Below are positions 9,342 through 17,799 of a stretch of 64,000 nucleotides of DNA, piece after piece. Every line of letters starts with the position of its first letter. Within the stretch, counting starts at the first letter, position 1. The position numbers were made by a program, and so were the translations under genes. Below the pieces are notes generated by a model that saw nothing but the letters and a program-made list of their open reading frames with translations, had not been told where the DNA came from and ran no database searches. The stretch lies in contig VWVT01000010.1 in the NCBI GenBank assembly GCA_008638415.1, positions 124,001 through 188,000 of the forward strand, given 5' to 3'. Source of the DNA: Nocardiopsis sinuspersici. Lineage in GTDB: Bacteria; Actinomycetota; Actinomycetes; Streptosporangiales; Streptosporangiaceae.

Positions 9342-9863
9342 TCAGCGACCGCGCTCAGCCCCCGCGGGCGCGGGAAGGGCGAACTCGGCCCAGGTCACCG
9401 TGCCCAACCCCGCGCAGAAGGGAAAGTCCAGCACGGGACGCGTGCCCCAGCCGGCGGCCGTGTGCTCGACGAGCAGCAGGCCCCGGCCGTGCTCGGCCTC
9501 CCGCCACTCCTCGGCCGTGCGCTGGCGGGGGATCAGAGGGCCGGTGTCCTTGGTGCCGTCGTCGATGACCGACAGACGCAGCACGGTCCCGGCGTCCGGT
9601 GCGGAGTGGACGGCCAGGGTGCGGATGACCCGGCCGTCGGCCTCTCCCGACCGCGAGTGCTCGACGGCGTTGGCGAACATCTCGCTGACGCACAGCACCA
9701 CGGTCGCGACCAGGTCGTCACCGAGCCCGATGAGCCGGGCCAGGTCGGTGCGCATGTCCGAGCGCACACGGCTGGCGGTGGCCAGGGTGCCGGGGTAGAG
9801 GCGCGGTTCCCAGCGCCGTTCCGGGTGGGTGGTGGCGACAGAGGTCTGCGGCACAATGACCAT
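9342..9863 (-). CDS. ATP-binding anti-sigma-factor-like protein (HATPase_c, RsbW-like)
   Basis: 173 aa from the ATG at 9863, which has AAGGAGATA at the right distance; the longer frame would run to the end of the next gene. The GHKL fold shows the N-box EMFANAVEHSRS, the G1 motif VIDDGTKD and the G2 box HGRGLLLVEHTA. In Streptomyces such small ATPases lie beside DUF5753/DUF397 genes and act as anti-sigma or anti-anti-sigma partners or orphan regulators of development and antibiotic production. It lies 115 nt downstream of the XRE regulator on the same strand and may be cotranscribed. Confidence 0.88.
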   Translation of the reverse strand: MVIVPQTSVATTHPERRWEPRLYPGTLATASRVRSDMRTDLARLIGLGDDLVATVVLCVSEMFANAVEHSRSGEADGRVIRTLAVHSAPDAGTVLRLSVIDDGTKDTGPLIPRQRTAEEWREAEHGRGLLLVEHTAAGWGTRPVLDFPFCAGLGTVTWAEFALPAPAGAERGR

Positions 9864-9978
9864 GCCGGTATCTCCTTTTTGTTGGGTGTTCTGTGTGCTG
9901 GCCGTGCCCTGGAGGCGGACTAACGCCTGCCAGGGCTTTGACGTGTCCGGCCGGTGACACGGGGGGACGAGTTCGTGG

Positions 9979-10911
9979 TCAGCCCCTGGCCGCGGCGGCG
10001 GTGCCATACGTGTCGCTGGTCCCGTGGTGCAGACCCGTGGTGAGGGCGCGCCGCCTGGGCTTGTCGGGGAAGCGCTCGATGACCTGGTCCAGCAGCCGCA
10101 GGGAGTCGGTGGCCGACAGGGCCACGCCCTGGAGGGTGGAGAACAGGTCGGCGTAGCCCTTGATGTGGGTGGCGTCGGTGACCAGGTGGCCTGGTCCGCG
10201 CGGATGCGGGGTGTAGGCGAGGCTGTGGCGCGGGGAGAAGGCCAGCGTCCAGAACGCGCCGCGCAGGCCGGGGTGGGGTGCGGTGCCCTGGGGGAGCAGG
10301 TGAACGGTGACGCGGTCGCCGGTGGCCAGGTCGCGAAGGCGGGTGAGCTGGGCGCGCATGACGCTGGGGGAGGCGACCGGGCGGGTCAGGGAGGCTTCGT
10401 CGGCGATCAGGCAGTAGTACGGCGGGCCGGGGAACGTGCCGCAGACCTCGCGGATCGTGGGCCGGTCCGGGATGAGGAAGTCGGCCTCCATCGGGCGCTC
10501 GACCCGGTTCAGCGCGCGGGCGTAGTCCTCGGTGAGGAAGCCGTCGGGCAGGACGAGGGGAGCGTAGGCCCGGACCTGGAACGCCTGGGGGAGCAGGTCG
10601 GCCACGGTGGCACCGGCCCGAAGGCCGGCTGTGATGAAGGTCTGCGCCCAGGCGTCCCACAGCACGCCCTCGGCTTGGAGGGCGCTGTCCAGGCGGCGGG
10701 CGTCGTTGCGCTGGGGTTCGTAGGAGCCGGACTCGACCTGCCGGATCCGGTGGGGAGAGGCGGAAGCGCCCTCGGCCAGCTCCTCGACCGACAGGCCCAG
10801 GCGCTCCCGCACTGCCCGGACCCGCTCCCCGAACCGCTCCCATTCCGACGCGGTTCCCTGAGAATGCTCCGCGCTCGCTGACCTGCTGCTTGTCTGGCGG
10901 CTCATAGCCAT
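9979..10911 (-). CDS. XRE-family regulator with DUF5753 domain
   Basis: 310 aa, ATG preceded by AAGGAGG; a second ATG two codons in (10905) has better spacing. Residues about 26-80 form a Cro/C1-type helix-turn-helix (ERVRAVRERLGLSVEELAEG, then SPHRIRQVESGSYEP). The rest is the DUF5753 domain with YAPLVLPDGFLTEDYARAL, RVTVHLLPQGTAPHPGLRG and LVTDATHIKGYADLFSTL. The family is a WhiJ-like actinobacterial class whose members usually work with small DUF397 proteins. It is divergent from a second DUF5753 gene at 11034. Confidence 0.9.
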   Translation of the reverse strand: MAMSRQTSSRSASAEHSQGTASEWERFGERVRAVRERLGLSVEELAEGASASPHRIRQVESGSYEPQRNDARRLDSALQAEGVLWDAWAQTFITAGLRAGATVADLLPQAFQVRAYAPLVLPDGFLTEDYARALNRVERPMEADFLIPDRPTIREVCGTFPGPPYYCLIADEASLTRPVASPSVMRAQLTRLRDLATGDRVTVHLLPQGTAPHPGLRGAFWTLAFSPRHSLAYTPHPRGPGHLVTDATHIKGYADLFSTLQGVALSATDSLRLLDQVIERFPDKPRRRALTTGLHHGTSDTYGTAAAARG

Positions 10912-11033
10912 GAGGCCTCCTTGGAAAAGTGAGGTGCTTCACCATCAGTAAACTAAGAGCCACGAGCAAATGCAAGTAGCTTTTGAAAGTGGCGAATTTT
11001 GTCCCCTCATGCGAAGAAGGGCATTATCAAGGG

Positions 11034-11888
11034 ATGGCTGACAACCCGACGCTTGCGCAGTGGCAACTAGCACAGGAGCTGCGACAGCTCCGAGGTGAAC
11101 GCAAGTTCGGTGACGTGGTCAAGGCCATGCGGACCGCGCCCAGTAGCTTGTCGCGTTGGGAGACGCCCGGCGACGGTGGGGCGGTGCCTGGTCCTGCGGC
11201 CATCGAGCGCCTGCTCAGCCTGTACGGGGCCTCGGAGGAACTTGACCGTCTGCTCGCGCTCCGGAAGCAGGCGCGTGAGCCGGACCGCTGGCAGCCCTAC
11301 GAGCTGGAACGGAGCTACCGGTCGTACGCCAACATCGAGGCTCAGGCGACCTCGGTCGAGATGTACCAGTCCCAGCTCATCCCCGGTCTGGCTCAGACGG
11401 AGGCCTATGCTCGCGCGGTCATCGAGGCGACCATGCGTCCTGACAGCGATCTCGACCGAGAAGTTCAGGTCCGTCTCACCCGACAGGAGGTGCTGACGAA
11501 GACCGCTCCGCCTGAGGTGTGGATGATCGTCGCTGAAGCCGCTCTGCGGCAGCGTATCGGTGGCGGTGGGCTCATGGCAGAGCAGCTTGATCATCTTGTC
11601 GAGTTGGCCGCTCTTCCGAACGTCACGCTTCAGGTGCTGCCCTACAGCGCCGGGGCCCACGCGGCTCTGACCCTCGCTTCGTTCTCCATCCTGCGCGTGG
11701 ACCACCATGGGCTGGTGACGGTCTATCTCCAGGGCCCTTCGTCCCACATGTTCATGTCCAGTGCGGAAAACGTGGAGCACTACGCGGGAACGTTCAACCG
11801 CCTACGCGCGTCTGCCCTGGACGACGGAAAGCCCACCCTCAAGCTGCTCCGAGGTATCGCCGACGAGCACCGCCAGCACAAGGACTAG
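11034..11888 (+). CDS. XRE-family regulator with DUF5753 domain (second copy)
   Basis: 284 aa from the ATG at 11034; a TTG at 10983 is in frame but weakly supported. The N-terminal HTH (LAQWQLAQELRQLRGERKFGDVVKAMRTAP, SLSRWET) is followed by DUF5753: YRSYANIEAQATSVEMYQSQLIPGLAQTEAYARAVI, VRLTRQEVLTK, LEVAA-type LVELAALPNVTLQVLPYSAGAH and VEHYAGTFNRLRASAL. This is the canonical form; the divergent neighbour is more diverged. The DUF397 gene starts 4 nt after its stop, so the two form a WhiJ/DUF397-type pair, often linked to control of development or secondary metabolism. Confidence 0.93.
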   Translation: MADNPTLAQWQLAQELRQLRGERKFGDVVKAMRTAPSSLSRWETPGDGGAVPGPAAIERLLSLYGASEELDRLLALRKQAREPDRWQPYELERSYRSYANIEAQATSVEMYQSQLIPGLAQTEAYARAVIEATMRPDSDLDREVQVRLTRQEVLTKTAPPEVWMIVAEAALRQRIGGGGLMAEQLDHLVELAALPNVTLQVLPYSAGAHAALTLASFSILRVDHHGLVTVYLQGPSSHMFMSSAENVEHYAGTFNRLRASALDDGKPTLKLLRGIADEHRQHKD

Positions 11889-11892
11889 AAGC

Positions 11893-12102
11893 ATGCAGTC
11901 ATCAGTCTTCGTCGTCGGTGACGACGCCGTTTTCCGCAAATCGAGCTACTCGCAGAGCGAGGCCGCGTGTGTCGAGGTGGCCGACCTGGGTGGCGCAGCA
12001 GCGGTCCGGGACACCAGCCACCGTACGTTGTGCGCTCTCTCGTTCCCTGGTGGCGAGTGGCATGCTTTCCTCGTCGGCACTAAACAGGGCGAGTCGTGTT
12101 AG
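11893..12102 (+). CDS. DUF397 small protein
   Basis: 69 aa, starting 4 nt after the DUF5753 regulator stop. DUF397 hallmarks are FRKSSYSQSEAACVEVADL, AVRDTSH and a final FPGGEWHAFL. These small proteins are the usual partner of DUF5753 regulators and probably modulate their DNA binding (family knowledge). The in-frame upstream GTG at 11761 would lie wholly inside the regulator gene and is unlikely. Confidence 0.92.
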   Translation: MQSSVFVVGDDAVFRKSSYSQSEAACVEVADLGGAAAVRDTSHRTLCALSFPGGEWHAFLVGTKQGESC

Positions 12103-12212
12103 CCCATAAATGCGGGATTTGTGCGCCAATGGTCACTTTGGGATTTATGTCTAACTTTCGAGAAGTTGGAAAAACGCTCGCTTGTCGCTGGTAAGTTCGC
12201 AGCTCAGTTACT
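12103..12212 (+). promoter_or_regulatory. Probable CRISPR leader
   Basis: This AT-richer stretch, with a purine-rich patch (GAGAAGTTGGAAAAA) and ending GCTGGTAAGTTCGCAGCTCA, runs straight into the first repeat. The composition and the GGTAA...CGCAG...TCAG ending resemble leaders of actinobacterial type I-E arrays as I remember them; not verified by search. Confidence 0.5.
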
Positions 12213-12299
12213 GTGCTCCCCGCGCACGCGGGGATGGTCTCGACCCCTGTCCCCCCGAGGTCGGTGAGCGCGTGCTCCCCGCGCACGCGGAGACGACCT
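12213..12299 (+). CRISPR. Minimal/degenerate type I-E CRISPR remnant: two repeats, one spacer
   Basis: Repeat 1 (12213-12240, 28 nt) begins GTGCTCCCCGCGCACGCGGG and contains the perfect stem CCCCGCG-CA-CGCGGGG. Repeat 2 (12272-12299) matches its first 19 bases, then diverges and breaks the stem, as terminal repeats do. They flank one 31-nt spacer (12241-12271). The sequence matches the general type I-E repeat pattern. No cas gene lies in the window, so this is either a solitary array served in trans or a decaying remnant. Confidence 0.7.
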
Positions 12300-12366
12300 C
12301 TCAGGACACGCCGCCACGTCCCGCTGCGACCTCGGTCACCCGTGGGGCTCCTGGGACGCAGGGAGC

Positions 12367-12391
12367 GTGTGATCGCTGATGACGCCGGGTA
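12367..12391 (+). promoter_or_regulatory. Weak SigB-like promoter match
   Basis: GTGT-N16-GGGTAG fits the relaxed GNNT-N14-16-GGGTA pattern of Streptomyces SigB-type promoters. It lies 40 nt before the small acidic protein gene. Confidence 0.35.
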
Positions 12392-12430
12392 GGGGCTTGC
12401 CAGGAATCCGACTAGGGAGGAGGCCCGGAC

Positions 12431-12616
12431 ATGAGCGTTCCGGAGGAGTCCAGGCCGAAGACCAGGGACACCGACCAGGTCGTCAACGCCGACCACAGCG
12501 ACGACCAGCAGCGTCCGGACACCCGGGGAGAGATGGAAGCCGAGCTCCAGGACAAGATGGAGCAGGAGAACCTCAACCGGGAGGACTTCGGGGAGGGCGA
12601 CCGCGGGGAAGAGTAA
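12431..12616 (+). CDS. Small acidic hydrophilic protein, function unknown
   Basis: 61 aa, ATG preceded by GGGAGGAGG. It is extremely hydrophilic and acidic with Gln/Glu/Asp/Arg runs (MEAELQDKMEQENLNREDF) and no hydrophobic core, so it is probably disordered. I do not recognise a family. A possible SigB-like promoter upstream and a very strong terminator downstream indicate a monocistronic unit, perhaps stress-related (inference). Confidence 0.7.
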   Translation: MSVPEESRPKTRDTDQVVNADHSDDQQRPDTRGEMEAELQDKMEQENLNREDFGEGDRGEE

Positions 12617-12627
12617 GAGCGATTGCC

Positions 12628-12662
12628 AGGAGCGCCGGGGCCGCGTCGGCCCCGGCGCTCCT
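12628..12662 (+). terminator. Strong hairpin terminator
   Basis: Perfect 16-bp stem (12628-12643 with 12647-12662) and 3-nt loop, 11 nt after the stop of the small acidic gene. Confidence 0.8.
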
Positions 12663-12733
12663 CGCGCGTGCGGGGATACGCTGGCCCGGTCCCCGCGACG
12701 GGCGCGGGCACCGCGAGCAGTGAAAGCGAGACG

Positions 12734-13195
12734 ATGAGCCCTTCGATCGCCACCAACACCCGTGTCGACCTCGACGGTCTGCTGGAGTTCGTACGTCCCC
12801 GGCACCGGGCGCTCCTCATCACCCGCCGGTCCGACGGTGAGCCCCAGGCCTCGCCGGTCACCTGCGGTGTGGACACCGAGGGCAGGATCGTGGTGTCCAC
12901 CTATCCCGAGCGCGCCAAGACCCGCAACGCCCGGCGCGACCCCCGGGTCAGTGTCGTGGTCCTGTCGGAGGACTTCGACGGCCCCTGGGTCCAGGTCGAC
13001 GGCGAGGCCGAGGTCATCGACGGCGAGGAGGCCGTCGAGCCCCTGGTCGAGTACTTCCGGGTGATCTCCGGCGAGCACCCCGACTGGGACGAGTACCGCG
13101 AGGCCATGCGCCGCCAGGGCAAGGCGCTGATCCGCGTCACCCCGGAGAGGTGGGGGCCGGTCGCCACGGGCGGTTTCCCCGCCGACCGCGTCTGA
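12734..13195 (+). CDS. PPOX-class (F420/FMN-binding split-barrel) oxidoreductase
   Basis: 153 aa from the ATG at 12734; the upstream open frame crosses a terminator hairpin. The split-barrel signature is LLEFVRPRHRALLITRRSDGEPQASPVTCGVD, VVSTYPERAKTRNARRDPRVSVVVL and GPWVQVDGEAEVID. It resembles Rv1155-type F420-dependent enzymes, which reduce or bind deazaflavin cofactors. The substrate is unknown. The mycobacterial-type family and the F420-type enzyme at 26108 suggest an organism that makes F420. Confidence 0.85.
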   Translation: MSPSIATNTRVDLDGLLEFVRPRHRALLITRRSDGEPQASPVTCGVDTEGRIVVSTYPERAKTRNARRDPRVSVVVLSEDFDGPWVQVDGEAEVIDGEEAVEPLVEYFRVISGEHPDWDEYREAMRRQGKALIRVTPERWGPVATGGFPADRV

Positions 13196-13373
13196 ACCCG
13201 GCCGGGGCCGTACCCCGCTCGCCGGCTCCATCCCACCCACCGCGCCCGTATGCCGCCCACCGCGCCCATGCCCCGCCCGCCGGCCCCGTCCCGCCGGTCG
13301 GGTCCGTAGCCGGGTCCGTGCCCTGACTGCCGTGTCCGAGCGGAGCGGGGCACGCCTGACGATCCGAGGGAGG

Positions 13374-13724
13374 TCACCGCCCCGCGGGCGGCGGCCTCCA
13401 GCCGTCGTCGGGCGGTGTCGGCCCGCGGTCGGGCGGGTCACCGCCCTCGGGCGGCGGTTTCCAGTCCCCGCCGGACTGGGGCTCCTCGGCGGTTCCCTCT
13501 CCGGGCCGTGCGGTTCCCAGGCCGGGCATGCTGCCTCTGTTCTCCCACCCGGTCGGGTACCGCCTGCCCTCGGGCCTCTCCTTCCAGTAGTCCGGCGAGC
13601 GCACGGCCTCCTGCTTGCGGATCGTCTCCCGGCGGATGATCCACAGCACGAGGAAGATCACCGCGATCGGGATGGCGATGGCCACCAGGATCCCGAAAAG
13701 CCAGCCGAGTGTCGGCCATTCCAT
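13374..13724 (-). CDS. Small single-pass membrane protein with Pro-rich tail
   Basis: 116 aa. One N-terminal transmembrane helix (residues about 8-30, LFGILVAIAIPIAVIFLVLW) is followed by a basic stop-transfer RRETIRK and a disordered Pro/Gly/Asp tail. Function unknown. It lies downstream of the copper-storage-like gene on the same strand with a 36-nt gap, so the two may be cotranscribed. Confidence 0.75.
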   Translation of the reverse strand: MEWPTLGWLFGILVAIAIPIAVIFLVLWIIRRETIRKQEAVRSPDYWKERPEGRRYPTGWENRGSMPGLGTARPGEGTAEEPQSGGDWKPPPEGGDPPDRGPTPPDDGWRPPPAGR

Positions 13725-13760
13725 CGCTGCCCTCCTTCGGGTGTGGGCGGTGCGGCCCCC

Positions 13761-14165
13761 TCACAGGGCCGCGAGGAGCTCGCGGCACGCGCTCTCGCAG
13801 CGGCGGCACGCCTCGGCGCACACCCAGCAGTGCTCGTGGCGCGAGGCGTGCCGCTCGCACTCCTCGCCGCACATGCGGCAGGCCTCCGCGCACGCCTTCA
13901 CCAGCGCCCGGACCAGGGTGTCGTCGCCCTCGGTCCGGCGGGAGAGCACCCTCTGGGTGGCCTCGCACAGGTCCGCGCAGTCCAGGTCGGCGCGCACGCA
14001 CGTGACCAGTTCCGCCACGTCCCTCTCGCCCAGGCACGCGTCCGCGCACAGGGTGCAGACCTGTGCGCACTCCCCGCAGGCCTCGATACAGGCCCGGAGC
14101 TTCCCCTCCACCCCGAATCCCCGGTTGCCGGGGTGGGTGTCCAGCATCTGTTCGACGACGCTCAT
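13761..14165 (-). CDS. Cys-rich four-helix-bundle copper-storage-like protein (DUF326 type)
   Basis: 134 aa with about 19 cysteines, mostly in CxxxC and CxxC spacing along helices: ACIEACGECAQVCTLCADAC, CVRADLDCADLCEA, ACAEACRMCGEECERHASRHEHCWVCAEACRRCESAC. This matches cytosolic Csp-type proteins, whose Cys-lined four-helix bundle core binds many Cu(I) ions. No signal peptide is seen, so it is cytosolic. Two His residues between the last helices may add ligands. A heme P450 gene follows on the left. Confidence 0.88.
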   Translation of the reverse strand: MSVVEQMLDTHPGNRGFGVEGKLRACIEACGECAQVCTLCADACLGERDVAELVTCVRADLDCADLCEATQRVLSRRTEGDDTLVRALVKACAEACRMCGEECERHASRHEHCWVCAEACRRCESACRELLAAL

Positions 14166-14217
14166 GTCTCCTCCTCAACAGGCCCGGGCCGGACCCGCCG
14201 CGGATCCGGCCCGGAGC

Positions 14218-15588
14218 TCAGGTCGAAAGCGAGAACCGCAGTGCGAAGTGGTTCAGCGACGCGGGCAGGCCCGACGCGGGCAGCGGGCCGCCCGCGTCCA
14301 CACGGGCCGGGTCCCGGCCCCGGAGCAGCGCGCGCAGGAACAGGGACACCGCCAGCGGCACCAGGTCGATCCCCGCGCACGCGGCCGGTCCCTGGCTGAA
14401 GGGCAGGATGCCGGGCTCGTTCTCGGCGCGTCCGTCGAGCCAGATCCCGGGCTCGAACGCGTCGGCGTAGGGAAGCCGCGAGGAGTCCCGGTGGAAGTAG
14501 GAGCTCACGATCAGGAAGACGGTTCCCGCTTCGAGGACCTCCTCCCGCCAGGCCGTCTCGCGTGTGCTCTCCCGGAGCACCATGAGCGTGGTCGGCCACA
14601 GCCGTACCGACTCGCGCACCGTCGCCCGCAGCAGCGGCAGGTCGAGTCCCTCGCGGGTGTCGATCTCCTCGCGGGCCTCGTGGGCTCCGGGGCTGAGCGA
14701 GGTCAGCAGGGCCAGGGAGCGGAACGCGGCGACGGCGGCCGCGTCGAACGCGAACAGCCAGTGTGCCGCCTGGTCCTGCGGGCGCGGGTCCGTGCCGTCC
14801 CCGGCGGGTGCCGCCGCGGTCAGCCTCCGGGCGAGGCTGCCCGGCTCGGCGCGTTCGACGTTGGCGCGCACCCGGTCGAGGAACTCGGTCCTGGCTCCGT
14901 GGTGGACGGGGGCCAGGTACGTCCAGTTCGCGCGTGCCCGCAGGTTGTACAGCAGTTCGGTCGTCCGGTGGTCGTCCGCGGCGAAGGCGCCGAAGACGAT
15001 CCTCCGGGCCATCGCGTTGAAGGACCGGGTGAAGCGCCACCAGTCCAGGTCGCCGCCGTCCTCGCGCAGGGCGAGTGCGAGGGCGAGCGCCTCCTCGTCG
15101 GCCTGCGCCGCGAGGACGTCCCCGTCGGGGTGGACCGCCTGTCCCGGTACCAGGGCGGCCTCGTTGGCCGCGCGCCGCCGGGGGCGGTCCGCCTGGTCGG
15201 AGACGAGTACTCCGTGCGGCTCGAAGTGCGACAGGGCGCCGCTCTTCTCCCTGCCGGCGGGGGAGAAGGGCTCCGGGGTCTCGCGCAGTACTCGGCGTGC
15301 GTCCTCGGCGGACAGCACCAGTGCCGCCCGGCGCCCCGCGAAGCGCAGCGGCAGGGGGTCGTCGCCGTGGCGTTCGCGCATCTCGCGCAGGACGGCGACC
15401 GCCCTGCGGTCGGCGTCCAGCCCTGTGACCAGCCTGGTCATCAGGGGGCGGCGCAGGATCACGCCCCGGGCCACGTTGGGCAGCAGGACCGAGGTCAGCA
15501 GACGCGCGGTCTCCGACGTGCCCGGGTGTCGCACCCGTCCCCGGGGACGCCCCCGAAGGTCCGCCTCCTGCCGGTCTTGTGTGGGCAT
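14218..15588 (-). CDS. Cytochrome P450 (second, divergent type)
   Basis: 456 aa from the ATG at 15588, with GAGGGGAG about 9 nt upstream; the frame stays open further but without support. The heme motif is the unusual FSQGPAACAGIDLV, the K-helix is VRESVR and the I-helix region (AFDAAAVAAFRSLALL) lacks the usual AGxxT threonine. It resembles P450s annotated as fatty-acid or allene-oxide/peroxygenase-like in actinomycetes (weak memory). It lies 170 nt downstream of the CocE-type hydrolase on the same strand. Confidence 0.82.
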   Translation of the reverse strand: MPTQDRQEADLRGRPRGRVRHPGTSETARLLTSVLLPNVARGVILRRPLMTRLVTGLDADRRAVAVLREMRERHGDDPLPLRFAGRRAALVLSAEDARRVLRETPEPFSPAGREKSGALSHFEPHGVLVSDQADRPRRRAANEAALVPGQAVHPDGDVLAAQADEEALALALALREDGGDLDWWRFTRSFNAMARRIVFGAFAADDHRTTELLYNLRARANWTYLAPVHHGARTEFLDRVRANVERAEPGSLARRLTAAAPAGDGTDPRPQDQAAHWLFAFDAAAVAAFRSLALLTSLSPGAHEAREEIDTREGLDLPLLRATVRESVRLWPTTLMVLRESTRETAWREEVLEAGTVFLIVSSYFHRDSSRLPYADAFEPGIWLDGRAENEPGILPFSQGPAACAGIDLVPLAVSLFLRALLRGRDPARVDAGGPLPASGLPASLNHFALRFSLST

Positions 15589-15758
15589 CGGAACCGCTCC
15601 CCTCTTTGATCGGTCCGCTCCCGGTCTCCTGTCCGGCTTCCTGTCTCGCCCCCTGCCCTGTGCCTGTCCCGGGTCCCTACCCCGGGTCCGGGTCCCCGGT
15701 CCCGGACACGGTTCCGGCTTTGTACCGCCGTCCACCGCGTCCGGGAACCGGGCTCCGG

Positions 15759-17783
15759 TCACACGTGGTCGCGGGGCAGCGTCTCCCGCCACTGCCGGGA
15801 GAAGACCCGCTCGTCGTTCTCGAAGGCGTCCAGGGTCGCGTACACCCGGAAGTCGGTCTCTGTGCACTCCAGCACCGTGTGGGTCTCGGTGCGGGTGCGC
15901 CACTCGCCGCGAGCGAACCGGACCGTCCACGTCGACTGTCCGCGCGCGGAGGCGAAGTCACCGGCCACGGACTCGTAGAGCTCGTAGGCGCGGCGCCCGA
16001 CGTCCAGGTCGATGTCGTCGAAGTGCAGGATGCCCCCGTCCTTGACGATCTCCAGGGAGGAGTGGGTGTCCACCAGGTCACGGTGGACGGTCCAGCGGTG
16101 TTCCGGCTTCTCCCTGCGCGTGGTGGGGATCGCCGGCGCCGCCTCCGGTTCCCCGAAGGGCTGCGGGTGCGGCTCGTCGGTCTCGGGGTGCGGGCGCACC
16201 GGCAGGATCAGTTTGCTGTTCTGCGGGTGCACGGTCAGCATCACCGGACGCGGCGGCGGCCAGGCCAGCGGCCAGTAGGAGGTGGACAGCGACAGCCGGA
16301 TCCGGTGGCCGGCCGGGAAGACCTGCGCGACACCGTTCAGAGTCAGCCTCGCCTGGTAGATCTCGCCCGGCTCCAGCGACTCCGGGTGCTCGTGCCCGGT
16401 GCGGTGGGTGAGGTTGAGCAGCCCGTAGGTCACGCGCGTGGCGCTGCCCTCGGGGTCGACGTCGACCAGCCGGGCCGCGACCATGGCCACGGGCTCGGTG
16501 ACCGAGACCTCCAGTTCCACCGCGCCGGTGCCCAGGATCTCCACGTCCTCGGCCAGGACCTCGCTGTCGAAGACCAGGGAGCCGCCGTCCTCCTCGCGCT
16601 GGTCGTAGGGCAGGTCGGGCGGGGCGTTGTAGGAGGCCCACTTGCCCGCGAACTGGCCCACGGTCAGCGGGGACCGCAGGGTCAGGGACTCGCTCCGGAT
16701 CTCCTCCCCGGGGGATCCGATCCTGTACTTGGCCAGGGGATAGGGGGTGTACTTCACGTTCGGTGAGGGCCACTCCTCCTCACGCACCCACCGTCCCGGG
16801 CGCTGGTGGTAGGCGGTGGAGGGCGCGACGCTGTCCTGCATCCACGCCCACAGGGACGGGCCCTCGTCGATCCCGTTGTCCTCGCCCTTGAGCCAGTGGT
16901 CCAGCCAGCGCACGACCTCCTGGAGGTAGCCGATCGCCGGGCCGGGCTCGCCCATGTGCGGGTAGCGGTGCGACCAGGGGCCGACCAGTCCCCTGGCGGG
17001 GGCCTTCAGGTTCCACAGGAGCCGCAGGACGGCGTTGGAGTAGCCGTCGGCCCATCCGCTGGAGGCCAGGACGGGGCAGCGCACCTGGGAGTAGTTCTCC
17101 GACACCGAGGCGTGCCGCCAGTAGTCGTCGTGCCGCTGGTGGCGCAGCCACTCCAGGACCCACGGCTCGCTGGCCTCCAGCCGCTCGAACCACATCCGCC
17201 GCCACTCTTCGCCGACGATGACCGGGTCGGGGGGCAGGGTGGCCGCGGCGAACATCGTCCCCGCCTCGGCGAGGTTGTCCGAGAGCAGGCAGCCGCCCAT
17301 GTAGTGGAAGTCGTCGCCGTAGCGGTCGTCGGTGAAGGAGCTGATGATGATCGTGCCGAGGCTGGGAGGCTGCCGCTCCGCCACCTGTAGGGCGGCGAAC
17401 CCGCCCCAGGACAGCCCCATCATGCTGGTGTTGCCGTCGCACCAGGGCTGTTCGGCCAGCCAGGCCAGGATCTCCTCGGCGTCCTGCTGTTCGCGTTCCA
17501 GGTACTCGTCGGTGAGCACGCCCTCGGAGTCACCGGTTCCGCGCAGGTCCACGCGGACGCAGACGTAGCCGTGCCCGGCGATGTAGGGGTGGTGCATGGA
17601 GTCCCGCACGGCCGTCAGGTCGCGTCTGCGGTAGGGGATGTACTCCAGCACCGCCGGTACCGGGGTCGCGTCCGAGGAGGTGGGGCGCCACACCTTGGCG
17701 GCCAGCCGCACGCCGTCCGACATGGGGATCCAGAGGTGCTCGTCGATGTGCACGGCGTGCGGCAGGTTATTGACCACGTGCAT
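15759..17783 (-). CDS. CocE/NonD family hydrolase (X-Pro dipeptidyl-peptidase-like)
   Basis: 674 aa from the ATG at 17783, preceded by AAGGGAGG; an in-frame start at 17840 would overlap the ATP-grasp gene. The N-terminal alpha/beta hydrolase (residues about 20-300) has VLEYIPYRRRDLT, RVDLRGTGDSEG, the nucleophile elbow GLSWGGF and SGWADGYSNAV / GPWSHRYPH holding Asp and His. The C-terminal beta jelly roll (about 330-560) is the family's second domain. Members hydrolyse cocaine-like esters, glutaryl amides or dipeptides. The start is 17 nt after the ATP-grasp stop, so the two act in one operon. Confidence 0.9.
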   Translation of the reverse strand: MHVVNNLPHAVHIDEHLWIPMSDGVRLAAKVWRPTSSDATPVPAVLEYIPYRRRDLTAVRDSMHHPYIAGHGYVCVRVDLRGTGDSEGVLTDEYLEREQQDAEEILAWLAEQPWCDGNTSMMGLSWGGFAALQVAERQPPSLGTIIISSFTDDRYGDDFHYMGGCLLSDNLAEAGTMFAAATLPPDPVIVGEEWRRMWFERLEASEPWVLEWLRHQRHDDYWRHASVSENYSQVRCPVLASSGWADGYSNAVLRLLWNLKAPARGLVGPWSHRYPHMGEPGPAIGYLQEVVRWLDHWLKGEDNGIDEGPSLWAWMQDSVAPSTAYHQRPGRWVREEEWPSPNVKYTPYPLAKYRIGSPGEEIRSESLTLRSPLTVGQFAGKWASYNAPPDLPYDQREEDGGSLVFDSEVLAEDVEILGTGAVELEVSVTEPVAMVAARLVDVDPEGSATRVTYGLLNLTHRTGHEHPESLEPGEIYQARLTLNGVAQVFPAGHRIRLSLSTSYWPLAWPPPRPVMLTVHPQNSKLILPVRPHPETDEPHPQPFGEPEAAPAIPTTRREKPEHRWTVHRDLVDTHSSLEIVKDGGILHFDDIDLDVGRRAYELYESVAGDFASARGQSTWTVRFARGEWRTRTETHTVLECTETDFRVYATLDAFENDERVFSRQWRETLPRDHV

Positions 17784-17799
17784 GTACGGGGGCCTCCCT

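Noticed and set aside
13196..13373. Repeated CCCACCGCGCCC motif between PPOX and the small membrane protein as a functional repeat
   Set aside because: Only two short imperfect copies in a GC-rich convergent gap; no evidence of more than low-complexity drift.
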